Below the pieces are notes generated by a model that saw nothing but the letters and a program-made list of their open reading frames with translations, was not told where the DNA came from and did not search any database. From assembly GCA_964415065.1 (NCBI GenBank), contig CAYPYX010000007.1, forward strand, positions 12,316 to 76,315: 64,000 nt of DNA. Reading direction: 5' to 3'. Of this stretch, positions 53,259 to 61,485 are shown one piece after another. The number at the start of each line of letters is the position of its first letter. Within the stretch, counting starts at the first letter, position 1. The stretch is from VMCP01 sp964415065. GTDB taxonomy: Bacteria > Bacteroidota > Bacteroidia > NS11-12g > UBA955. The position numbers and the translations under genes are program-made.

Positions 53259-56200
53259 ATGAAAAATTTTAACCGCAATTTCTTGTGGCTATTGTTATTG
53301 GGTTCATTATTTAATGGATGTTCAGATTCAGATTCTGATTCCAACGAAGAAACCGTTTTTGAAAGTATTCCTTCCGATGAATCTGGAATTACTTTTGTTA
53401 ATAACGTCCCCGAAAACGATTCTCTAAATCAGTTTACCTACCATTATTTATTTAATGGTGCTGGAGTTGGAATGGGTGATATAAACAATGACGGTTTGAA
53501 CGATTTGTATTTTGCTTCCAATTCAGGAAGTTCTGTTTTGTATTTAAATAAAGGTGATTTCAAATTTGAAGATATCACTAAATCTGCCGGGGTTAGTACA
53601 AATCAATGGATGACAGGCGTATACATGGTGGATGTAAACAACGATGGATGGTTAGATATTTATGTTTGTAGCAGTGGCCCCTCATCATCCCCCGAAAAGA
53701 AAAAAAATAAATTATTTATTAATCAAAAAAACTTAACCTTCAAAGAAGAGGCTGAAAAATGGAATTTAGCGAATTCTGGAAATACGAGTTGCGCTGCATT
53801 TTTTGATTTTGACGCAGACGGTGATTTAGATGTTTACATCGGGAATCATGCAGAAAAATACTGGTCAGATATCAATGTGCCTTTTCATAAAACATTGAAA
53901 ATGGATGAATCATCCAAACAACAATTTTTACGCAACGATGGAGGTAAATTCACGGATATAACTGAATCTGCAGGCATGACCGCAATGGGCTATTGCCTGA
54001 GTGCTACCCCTGCCGATTACAATGGAGACGGTCTGGTAGATCTATATGTTTGTAATGATTACCACATTCCCGATTATTTTTACATCAATCAAGGTGACGG
54101 AACTTTTGCCGATCAATGCAACTCATCTTTCAAACATATTTCCAATAATTCTATGGGAAGTGACGTATCTGATGTAAATAACGATGGTCGAATTGATTTG
54201 CTTACGCTCGATATGTTGCCTGAAAGTCCCAAACGTTTTATGACTCTTTTGGGTCCTCGCGACTATGACTTTGTTACTGTTAGTAAGAAAAACAACTACG
54301 GTAAACAATACATGAAAAACGTTTTACAAATCAACATGGGAGATGGAAAGTTCTCTGACCAAAGTTATTTATATGGAATTGCTCGAACAGATTGGAGCTG
54401 GTCGCCTTTATTCTGTGATTTTAATAACGATGGATTTCAAGACCTATTTGTAACGAACGGTTATTATCGCGATGTAACGAATTTGGATTTTGTTTTATAT
54501 CAAAACAGAAAGGAACAAACCAAAGGGGGCAAAGTAACCCATAAGGAAGTTTTAGAAAAACTTCCCTTTGAAAAGTTAGTGAACTACTTATACATTAACA
54601 ATCAAGGTCAAGGATTCAGCAACAAAGCATTGGAATTAGGAACGTCTGAACCCACTCTCAGTACAGGTTCGGCTTACGGCGACTTAAATAACGATGGACA
54701 AATGGATTTGGTTGTTTGTAATCAAGGTGACGTCCCTTTGATTTATAAGAACAAGCTTTCCAACGATCATTTTTATAATTTAAAGATTACATCTAAATCG
54801 AACAAATCAACTGAAGGTACCAAAGTATTTGTTAAGGATAAGAAACAAATACGTTTATTCGAAAAATCACCAATTAAAGGGTATTTAAGTTCCTCGGATC
54901 AATTAATCCACATTGGGTTTGATAGCGAAAATCCGATTGAGTTTGTAGAACTGGTTTTATTGAATGGGAAAGTAAAAAAATTCAATGTGTCTGAATTGAA
55001 AAAAGGTGATGTAACATTAATTGATGTAGATCAATTTCAAAATGGAAACAGCGAAATTTTGAAATTGAGTCAATCCAAAAATATTCTTTTCAATGAATTG
55101 AATGAAAACACATTACCGTTTAAGCACGAGGATCAGGAGACCCCTGACTTTAAAAGAGAGCCTTTACTTCCTCATCGCTTTACCATGTTAGGTCCTGGTT
55201 TAACAACTGGAGATGTTAATAACGATGGATTATTGGATGCGTTTATTGGAAATGCATCGGGAGGATCAGGATCCAAATTGTTTATACAGCAAAAGGATGG
55301 TTCATTTAAGTTGAATAACAGTCAACCATGGAAAGATATTCCTGCAGACGTAACAGGTTCATTATTATTTGATATGGATAATGATAACGACTTAGATTTA
55401 TACGTTGCAGCGGGAGGAAGTGAGTTCTCATGGCCAAGTCCCAAATACACTCACCGGTTGTACGAAAACAAAGGCCAAGGGAATTTCGTTGATAAAACAA
55501 ATTCGCTACCCAAAGTAGTTGCAAGTTCCAGTTCAGTTACTGCCGGGGATTACGACGGTGATGGTGATTTGGATTTATTTGTTGCAGGAAGATTATTACC
55601 TAATTTCTATCCTTTTGTTGAGATTCGCAGTTATTTGCTGAGAAATGATAACGGAAAATTTACGGATGTAACAGAATCCGTTGTTCCAGATTTAGTTATG
55701 CCGGGAATGATTAGTGAAGCTATTTTCACCGATTATAACAACGATCACAAATTGGATTTGATGTTGGTTGGAGAATATACACCCATTGTATTCATGAAAA
55801 ATGTAGGAGGAAAGTTCGTCAATGCAACGGAAGAAGCCGGTACTTTGAAGTACTCGGGTTGGTTCAACAGTATTGCGCCTATCGATGTTGACAATGATGG
55901 TGATTTGGATTATGTTGTAGGTAATAAAGGCACGAATTCGTTTATCTGCGCTCGTCAAAGCGAACCCGTTACTATTTATTGGGCTGATGTCGATAAAAAC
56001 GGGCGACATGATTTCTTTTTGAGTTATTTGAAAAATGGACAAGAATATCCTATGTATCAAATGGACGAAATGGTGGTAGCTTTTCCAAGTTTCTTAAATA
56101 AAAAATTTACGAATTACACGGCATTTGGTGGTCAAACTATGTTGGATATTTTTGGTGAAGAAAATTTGAATCAAAGCAAGATGTTTGCGAATGAGTTTCA

Positions 56201-56750
56201 ACATTTGCTTCTACTCAATAATGGTGGTGCCTTTACGGTTAGTCCTTTACCTTTTGAGTCTCAAATGGGTCCAATAAATGGGATGCAAGTTTGTGATATC
56301 AATCAAGACGGTTACGATGATATTTTGTGTATTGGTAATAACAGTTACACACGCGTAACGCATGGTCCAGATGATGCAATGAATGGTGGAGTTTTATTGA
56401 ATAACAAGGGAACATTTTCATGGAAAAACGGTTCAGATGTAGGGTTTTATGTTCCGGGGGATGGAAGAGCGTTAGGTTGGGTAAATCAGCCAAATAATGA
56501 TATTCGATTTATTGCCACACAGAATAATGCAAAAGCCAAAGTATTCAAGCCTGCGAAGTCGTTTAAGTATGTAAAAGCTCCAACCAGAGCAATTGCCGCT
56601 GTTTGCGAAATGGCCGATGGAGGGAAGAAAAAAGTGTATTTGGGATATGGCAATGGTTATTTAACGAGCAGCTTTCCGGGAGTATTGAGTAATTCCAGCA
56701 TCAAACAAATTGTTTTTTACGACAATAAAGGAAACATTTTGAAAAATTAA
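53259..56750 (+). CDS. FG-GAP/VCBS-repeat lipoprotein with ASPIC/UnbV-like domain
   Basis: This is a 1163-residue exported lipoprotein with lipobox GSLFNGC (Cys21), followed by SDSDSDSNEE, the kind of acidic stretch that directs Bacteroidota lipoproteins to the cell surface. The body is two sets of FG-GAP/VCBS blades, each with a calcium-binding D-x-N-x-D-G-x-x-D loop (DINNDGLNDLYF, DVNNDGWLDIYV, DFNNDGFQDLFV, DYDGDGDLDLFV, DVDNDGDLDYVV, DINQDGYDDILC and others). They form beta-propellers around an ASPIC/UnbV-type segment near residues 505-590. The ligand is unknown. It lies 21 bases after rodA, perhaps by read-through. The downstream neighbours are a tiny basic protein gene and a haloperoxidase-like lipoprotein. 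Confidence 0.88.
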   Translation: MKNFNRNFLWLLLLGSLFNGCSDSDSDSNEETVFESIPSDESGITFVNNVPENDSLNQFTYHYLFNGAGVGMGDINNDGLNDLYFASNSGSSVLYLNKGDFKFEDITKSAGVSTNQWMTGVYMVDVNNDGWLDIYVCSSGPSSSPEKKKNKLFINQKNLTFKEEAEKWNLANSGNTSCAAFFDFDADGDLDVYIGNHAEKYWSDINVPFHKTLKMDESSKQQFLRNDGGKFTDITESAGMTAMGYCLSATPADYNGDGLVDLYVCNDYHIPDYFYINQGDGTFADQCNSSFKHISNNSMGSDVSDVNNDGRIDLLTLDMLPESPKRFMTLLGPRDYDFVTVSKKNNYGKQYMKNVLQINMGDGKFSDQSYLYGIARTDWSWSPLFCDFNNDGFQDLFVTNGYYRDVTNLDFVLYQNRKEQTKGGKVTHKEVLEKLPFEKLVNYLYINNQGQGFSNKALELGTSEPTLSTGSAYGDLNNDGQMDLVVCNQGDVPLIYKNKLSNDHFYNLKITSKSNKSTEGTKVFVKDKKQIRLFEKSPIKGYLSSSDQLIHIGFDSENPIEFVELVLLNGKVKKFNVSELKKGDVTLIDVDQFQNGNSEILKLSQSKNILFNELNENTLPFKHEDQETPDFKREPLLPHRFTMLGPGLTTGDVNNDGLLDAFIGNASGGSGSKLFIQQKDGSFKLNNSQPWKDIPADVTGSLLFDMDNDNDLDLYVAAGGSEFSWPSPKYTHRLYENKGQGNFVDKTNSLPKVVASSSSVTAGDYDGDGDLDLFVAGRLLPNFYPFVEIRSYLLRNDNGKFTDVTESVVPDLVMPGMISEAIFTDYNNDHKLDLMLVGEYTPIVFMKNVGGKFVNATEEAGTLKYSGWFNSIAPIDVDNDGDLDYVVGNKGTNSFICARQSEPVTIYWADVDKNGRHDFFLSYLKNGQEYPMYQMDEMVVAFPSFLNKKFTNYTAFGGQTMLDIFGEENLNQSKMFANEFQHLLLLNNGGAFTVSPLPFESQMGPINGMQVCDINQDGYDDILCIGNNSYTRVTHGPDDAMNGGVLLNNKGTFSWKNGSDVGFYVPGDGRALGWVNQPNNDIRFIATQNNAKAKVFKPAKSFKYVKAPTRAIAAVCEMADGGKKKVYLGYGNGYLTSSFPGVLSNSSIKQIVFYDNKGNILKN

Positions 56751-56768
56751 TTAATTACCTTATATTTG
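56738..56768 (+). promoter_or_regulatory. promoter of the small basic protein gene (TTTG-N19-TATATTTG)
   Basis: TTTG (56738-56741), 19 bases, then TATATTTG (56761-56768): an exact Bacteroidota promoter, ending 16 bases before the ATG at 56785. Its -33 element overlaps the 3' end of the VCBS gene. Confidence 0.85.
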
Positions 56769-56784
56769 CAGAAATTTATTTGTT

Positions 56785-56937
56785 ATGGGAGTTACAAGAC
56801 TTAAAAGAAAAGAAGCTAGAAATCGCCAAAAAGCAACACAGCGCGTAAAGGATATCAAACGTCTTAAGAGCTTTGTTACCGTTGCTTCTCCATATAAAGA
56901 AGTATCTGGTGTTATCATCGAAGATGATAAAAACTAA
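56785..56937 (+). CDS. 50-residue highly basic conserved-type protein
   Basis: This short gene encodes 50 residues: MGVTRLKRKEARNRQK, then ATQRVKDIKRLKSF, then VTVASPYKEV and an acidic end, IIEDDKN. The first 30 residues hold twelve Lys/Arg and would form a positively charged helix, as in small ribosome-associated or nucleic-acid-binding proteins. I recall proteins with the same MGVTRLKRK start from other Bacteroidota but know no assigned function. It has its own perfect promoter and its own terminator, which argues strongly that it is a real, well-expressed gene. No Shine-Dalgarno is present. A ribosomal-protein-like role is inference. Confidence 0.8.
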   Translation: MGVTRLKRKEARNRQKATQRVKDIKRLKSFVTVASPYKEVSGVIIEDDKN

Positions 56938-56958
56938 AATTTTATAAACGCTTCGTTT

Positions 56959-56987
56959 AAAAAAGGCCACCATGGGTGGCCTTTTTT
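56959..56987 (+). terminator. rho-independent terminator after the small basic protein gene
   Basis: AAAAAAGGCCACC pairs perfectly with GGTGGCCTTTTTT over 13 bp around an ATG triloop, ending in a T6 run, 21 bases after the stop. Confidence 0.92.
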
Positions 56988-57113
56988 ATTTAAATTCGTA
57001 TACTAGACATCAACTAAACAACAATCAAAGCACTAAACAGATACATCTAGATTCCAGCTAGGTACAACTAAATAAGAACTAGGCATTAACTGGGCAACCC
57101 CTGATCCCCCAAT

Positions 57114-58511
57114 ATGAAAACTACGAATTTAAAACTCCCCAATTTTCTAGTAATTACGGCTGTCGTTTTGCTAATTTCATTCACATCGTGTAGTGAAAAC
57201 AAATCCAAAGTTATCCTCAATCATGATGTGTTGAGCGAATGTAACCTTGCTATCCAAAATGCCATTGTTTTGGATGCTACCAATCCTCCAGTGGGAAGTC
57301 GACGTTATTTTTATGCCAGCGTTGCTGCTTATCAGGCTCTACAACCTTTTTCAAATGATCTGCTTTCTCTCAGTGGTCAATTAAAAGATTTGAAGTTTGA
57401 AGCTATGCCCGATACTTCTAAAGGTTACTGTTTAGATTTAGTGGCATTGGCTGCTTATACCAGTACGGCAAAAGCACTTGTATGGAAGGAAGATAGTGTT
57501 GTTGCATTTAGAAATCGCAAATTGGAATATTATAAATCGGAACTTTCAAATCAAGTATACCAAAATAGTCTTTCATGGGGCGATAGTGTTTCTTCCCTTA
57601 TCATCAAATGGGCAAAAAAAGATAGCTTCAATGAAACCCGTGGTGTGGATTTATATTTAGCTAAAAACGATGCTCACTATTGGCAACCTACACCCACAGA
57701 ATACATGCAGGCTCTGGAACCTAACTGGAAAAAAATCAGACCCACATTAATTCCTAGTGCAGATCACTTTAGAAGTTCTATGCCAGAACCGGCGATTTAT
57801 AAAATACAACCCATTTCTAAATCCAAAGATTCAGAAGGAAATGAATTTATAAAATACAAATCACTAAATCCCGAATTCAATAAACTAATGAAGGAAGTGT
57901 ATGATGAAAGTAAAAAGTTGGATTCCAATAAAATTCGTATTGCGAAATATTGGGATGACAATCCAAACAGCACGTTTCATTATGGTCATGCCACCATCAA
58001 AGTTTTGAAGGTTTCCCCAGTTGGACATTGGCTTTCCATGTTTTCTACTGTTGCAAGAAACAAAAAGTATTCTCTTTTCCAATCCGCTGAGGGTATGGTG
58101 AGATTATCTGCTGCGATTTTTGATGGATTTATAGCTGCATGGGATGCAAAATATCATTACGAATATGTTCGTCCTGTAAACGCCATCAGAATGCATTTAG
58201 ACAGTTCTTGGCTGCCTTATATTGAAACACCCGCATTCCCAGAGTACCCCAGTGCTCACAGCGTAATTTCTAGTGCAGCTGCAACTGTTTTAACACACAT
58301 GTTCGGTGAGTATGAGTTTACGGATTCAGCAGAAATGGAATTCGGATTGGGTACTCGTCACTTCAAGAACTTTAGAGCAGCGAGCGATGAAGCGTGTTTA
58401 AGTCGATTATATGGAGGAATTCACTTCCGGGAAGGTATTGAAAACGGCAAATTCCTAGGGAATGCAATAGGAGAACATCATATTAAGACGCTCAAAACCA
58501 GAAAAAATTGA
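57114..58511 (+). CDS. vanadium-dependent haloperoxidase / PAP2-family lipoprotein
   Basis: This is a 465-residue exported lipoprotein (lipobox SFTSC, Cys26) of the vanadium haloperoxidase branch of the PAP2 acid phosphatase superfamily. The vanadate/phosphate pocket is complete: Lys346 and Arg353 (KYHYEYVRP), Ser380 and His382 (PSAHS; the usual Gly is Ala381), and Arg431 and His437 (SRLYGGIH). His382 is the acid-base residue. Such proteins oxidise halides with peroxide or act as phosphatases; which applies cannot be told from sequence. The N-terminal half (SECNLAIQNAIVLDATNPP; SRRYFYASVAAYQAL) is typical of Bacteroidota members. It lies downstream of the VCBS gene, from which the small basic gene and its terminator separate it. 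Confidence 0.87.
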   Translation: MKTTNLKLPNFLVITAVVLLISFTSCSENKSKVILNHDVLSECNLAIQNAIVLDATNPPVGSRRYFYASVAAYQALQPFSNDLLSLSGQLKDLKFEAMPDTSKGYCLDLVALAAYTSTAKALVWKEDSVVAFRNRKLEYYKSELSNQVYQNSLSWGDSVSSLIIKWAKKDSFNETRGVDLYLAKNDAHYWQPTPTEYMQALEPNWKKIRPTLIPSADHFRSSMPEPAIYKIQPISKSKDSEGNEFIKYKSLNPEFNKLMKEVYDESKKLDSNKIRIAKYWDDNPNSTFHYGHATIKVLKVSPVGHWLSMFSTVARNKKYSLFQSAEGMVRLSAAIFDGFIAAWDAKYHYEYVRPVNAIRMHLDSSWLPYIETPAFPEYPSAHSVISSAAATVLTHMFGEYEFTDSAEMEFGLGTRHFKNFRAASDEACLSRLYGGIHFREGIENGKFLGNAIGEHHIKTLKTRKN

Positions 58512-58579
58512 TATTGAATAGGCTTAGAACTCAATAACTAGTTTAGGTTTAAAATGATTAAAGCCGTTATCAATCAACT

Positions 58580-61192
58580 TCACGACAAGTTGCTCAACTG
58601 AACCCGTAAATTCTGCAATTTGGATTCCGCATCATTTAATTTCTGACGTTCTTTTTCCACAATTTCTGGTTTCGCATTGGCTACAAATTTCTCATTTGAT
58701 AACTTGGAATTCGTAGCTTTCCAAAATCCTTCGAGGTAGTTGATTTCTTCTTGCAATTTAATTCTTTCTGATTCAACATCAATTTCTAAGTTCAACTCCA
58801 ACCAAATTTCAGATTTATTCACCAAAAACATGGTTTGATTCGAATTGGAAACTCTTGAATTTGTTTGAAATTCAACATTCGATAGCTTGGATATCATCGA
58901 AGTAAATTCTACTAATTCCAATTCAGGATTTTCCATCCAAGCGGTTAGTCTTTCTTTTGGTGAAATTTGTTTCTGAGCTCGTATATTTCTAACTTCAGAA
59001 ACCAATTGCATTGGCAATTCATATGCGTTTGCTTTTCCTTTATCGCCTACCGGATATTCGCTAATTACACAAGGTTTATCTATACCAGCATCATAAATTG
59101 ATTGATAAATTTCCTCTGAAATAAATGGCATGTATGGATGAATGGCTTTCATCAATTGCGCAAAAAAGGATTTAGTTGCTTCTTTCGCAGATGCCGTAAT
59201 TGATTCACCGTAATGTGGTTTTACCGCTTCTAAATAAACTGCACAAAAATCATCCCAGATCAACTTATAAAGATTCATTAACGCATCTGAAAGTCTGAAT
59301 TGAGCAAAATGTTCTTCATTTTCAATTAATGTTCGATTCAAACGATTTTCAAACCATTTTATTGCATCTACTTCGTAAGGTCGCATTTCGACATTCTCTA
59401 ATGGTTGCCATTGATGATACAATCTATAGGCATTCCAGATTTTATTACAGAAGTTTCTACCCTGTTCGATTTGACTTTCATCAAATAAAATATCATTACC
59501 GGCAGGTGCACACAAAAGCATCCCCAAACGAACCGCGTCAGCGCCATATTGAGCAATTAAATCCAATGGATCGGGACTATTTCCCAAACTTTTACTCATT
59601 TTTCGGCGTTGTTTATCCCTTACAATTCCTGTATAATAAACATTTTTAAAGGGCTTCTCGCCTGTATATTCATATCCAGCCATAATCATTCTGGCCACCC
59701 AGAAAAACATAATCTCGGGCGCCGTAACTAAGTCGTTGGTTGGATAATAATAATTTAATTCCTCTTTTGATTCAAACCCATCGAAAACTGATATGGGCCA
59801 TAACCAACTTGAAAACCATGTGTCTAAAACATCATCGTCTTGTTTGATATCATCTATCTTAAGAGTTTTCCCTTTTTTCGCAAATTCAGCTAAAGCTAAT
59901 TCCGCTGATTGTGCCACAACAAAATCACCAGACTCATCGTAAAATGCCGGAATTCTGTGTCCCCACCACAACTGACGAGAGATGTTCCAATCTCGGATAT
60001 TCTCGATCCAATGCTTGTAGGTATTTTTAAGTTTTTCAGGATAGAATTTAATTTCATCGTCCATTACCGCTGAAAGTACTTTCGGATTTTTTTCCATGAA
60101 TTTCTTCATATCTAAAAACCATTGAGTACTTATTTTTGGCTCAACTACAGCATCGGTTCTTTCGCTAAAACCTACGTTATGCACATAATCTTCTACTTTA
60201 ATGAGCAAATTATGGTTTTGCAAATCATTTACCCACTCTTTTCGTGCTGCGAAACGATCTTGTCCCACAAAAAGAACACCTTGTTCAGAGATGGTACCAT
60301 CATCATTTAAGGTATCAATAACAGGCAGATTGAATTTTAATCCAATTTCGTAATCATGAATATCGTGAGCAGGTGTTACTTTCAAAACTCCCGTTCCAAA
60401 TTCAATATCAATGTAATCATCCGAAATAATTTCCACCTCACGATTGATCAAGGGAACAAGCACTTTTTTACCCAATAGGTGCTTGTATCGGTCATCGTTG
60501 GGATTAACACAAACTGCCACATCACCAGCAATTGTTTCAGGACGAGCGGTTGCTATTTCTAAAAATCCATCAAAATCCACACCTTGATATTTGATGTAAT
60601 ACAAGGAATCTTTTACTTCTTTGAATTTAACTTCTTCATCGCTCAAGGTAGTTTTACCCTGAGGATCCCAGTTCACCATTCTCGTTCCCCGATAAACCAA
60701 TCCTTTTTGATATAAATCCACGAACACTTCAATTACCGCATCCGATAATTTTGGCTCCATGGTAAAACGAGTTCTATCCCAATCACAACTAGCACCTAAC
60801 TTTTTTAATTGTTCCAGTATGATTCCACCGTACTTTTCCTTCCATTCCCAAGCATGTTTTAAAAAATCTTCGCGTGATAAATCCGTTTTTTTGATTCCTT
60901 GGGATGCCAATAAGTTAACCACCTTAGCTTCGGTAGCAATACTTGCATGATCTGTACCTGGAACCCAACAAGCATTCATACCCATCATTCTAGCACGACG
61001 GACTAATACATCTTGAATAGTATTATTCAACATGTGACCCATATGAAGTACACCCGTTACATTTGGAGGAGGAATTACTACTGTATAGGGAGTTCTGTGG
61101 TCAGGTTTGCTACTAAAATATTTATTGGTTAACCAAAATTGGTACCATTTATTTTCTATATCAGAGGGATTGTATTTTGAGGAAATTTCCAT
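58580..61192 (-). CDS. valS: valyl-tRNA synthetase
   Basis: ValRS charges tRNA-Val. The 870 residues carry the class I motifs: HIGH as HMGH (residues 50-53, PNVTGVLHMGHML) and KMSKS (531-535, RRKMSKSLGN). The CP1 editing domain lies between them (TARPETIAGDVAVCVNP; DVLDTWFSSWLWP). The C-terminus is an anticodon-binding helical domain and a short coiled coil (about 800-870) that ends SNLS. I chose the ATG at 61192; the TTG at 61201 that extends the frame is part of the -7 box TAATTTTG. It converges on the haloperoxidase gene without a clear terminator. Confidence 0.98.
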   Translation of the reverse strand: MEISSKYNPSDIENKWYQFWLTNKYFSSKPDHRTPYTVVIPPPNVTGVLHMGHMLNNTIQDVLVRRARMMGMNACWVPGTDHASIATEAKVVNLLASQGIKKTDLSREDFLKHAWEWKEKYGGIILEQLKKLGASCDWDRTRFTMEPKLSDAVIEVFVDLYQKGLVYRGTRMVNWDPQGKTTLSDEEVKFKEVKDSLYYIKYQGVDFDGFLEIATARPETIAGDVAVCVNPNDDRYKHLLGKKVLVPLINREVEIISDDYIDIEFGTGVLKVTPAHDIHDYEIGLKFNLPVIDTLNDDGTISEQGVLFVGQDRFAARKEWVNDLQNHNLLIKVEDYVHNVGFSERTDAVVEPKISTQWFLDMKKFMEKNPKVLSAVMDDEIKFYPEKLKNTYKHWIENIRDWNISRQLWWGHRIPAFYDESGDFVVAQSAELALAEFAKKGKTLKIDDIKQDDDVLDTWFSSWLWPISVFDGFESKEELNYYYPTNDLVTAPEIMFFWVARMIMAGYEYTGEKPFKNVYYTGIVRDKQRRKMSKSLGNSPDPLDLIAQYGADAVRLGMLLCAPAGNDILFDESQIEQGRNFCNKIWNAYRLYHQWQPLENVEMRPYEVDAIKWFENRLNRTLIENEEHFAQFRLSDALMNLYKLIWDDFCAVYLEAVKPHYGESITASAKEATKSFFAQLMKAIHPYMPFISEEIYQSIYDAGIDKPCVISEYPVGDKGKANAYELPMQLVSEVRNIRAQKQISPKERLTAWMENPELELVEFTSMISKLSNVEFQTNSRVSNSNQTMFLVNKSEIWLELNLEIDVESERIKLQEEINYLEGFWKATNSKLSNEKFVANAKPEIVEKERQKLNDAESKLQNLRVQLSNLS

Positions 61193-61198
61193 GTATTG

Positions 61199-61206
61199 CA
61201 AAATTA
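61199..61206 (-). promoter_or_regulatory. -7 box TAATTTTG of valS
   Basis: TAATTTTG on the minus strand ends 6 bases before the ATG at 61192. No -33 TTG at 19 bases. No T-box or other leader structure is possible with so short a leader. The rest of the 293 bases between valS and actF (61193-61485) holds the act terminator and nothing else I recognise. Confidence 0.45.
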
Positions 61207-61434
61207 AATATTAATGAGGTATTTTAATGAAAGGAATAAAAATAGTTGAACGAAGTTTTAATTACTCAGTTGAAATGTAACAAATTGAAAAGATACAAAG
61301 TTAATTTAAAGTTGAACTAGATGTAAAACTAGCTTTGATTTAATTGATTCCTTTGAGACAATTCATGATTTAATTACTTTAAGTTTTCGACCAATTCTAG
61401 AGGCGAAAAATTGAAGGTGTAACTATAAAAAAGA

Positions 61435-61461
61435 AAAGGTCACCACGGAGTGATGACCTTT
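61435..61461 (-). terminator. rho-independent terminator after the act operon
   Basis: AAAGGTCA pairs with TGACCTTT, with an inner CAC/GTG extension separated by a C/A mismatch. On the minus strand a T-rich tail follows (the A-rich run at 61426-61434). It sits 24 bases after the actF stop. Confidence 0.82.
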
Positions 61462-61485
61462 CTCTTATACATTAGATCAATCGAA

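Noticed and set aside
12900..56750. Two unrelated giant proteins both 1163 residues long (12900 and 53259) as possible paralogues
   Set aside because: Their domains differ: BNR/VPS10 propeller with T9SS tail versus FG-GAP lipoprotein. The equal length is coincidence.
57000..57100. CTAG-containing AT-rich stretch before the haloperoxidase gene as a repeat or regulatory array
   Set aside because: The CTAG-like words are irregularly spaced and do not form a consistent unit; I see nothing supportable there.
58555..58600. Small inverted repeat (AACTT/AAGTT) at the end of valS as a terminator
   Set aside because: The stem is only 5 bp and has no T run on either strand.
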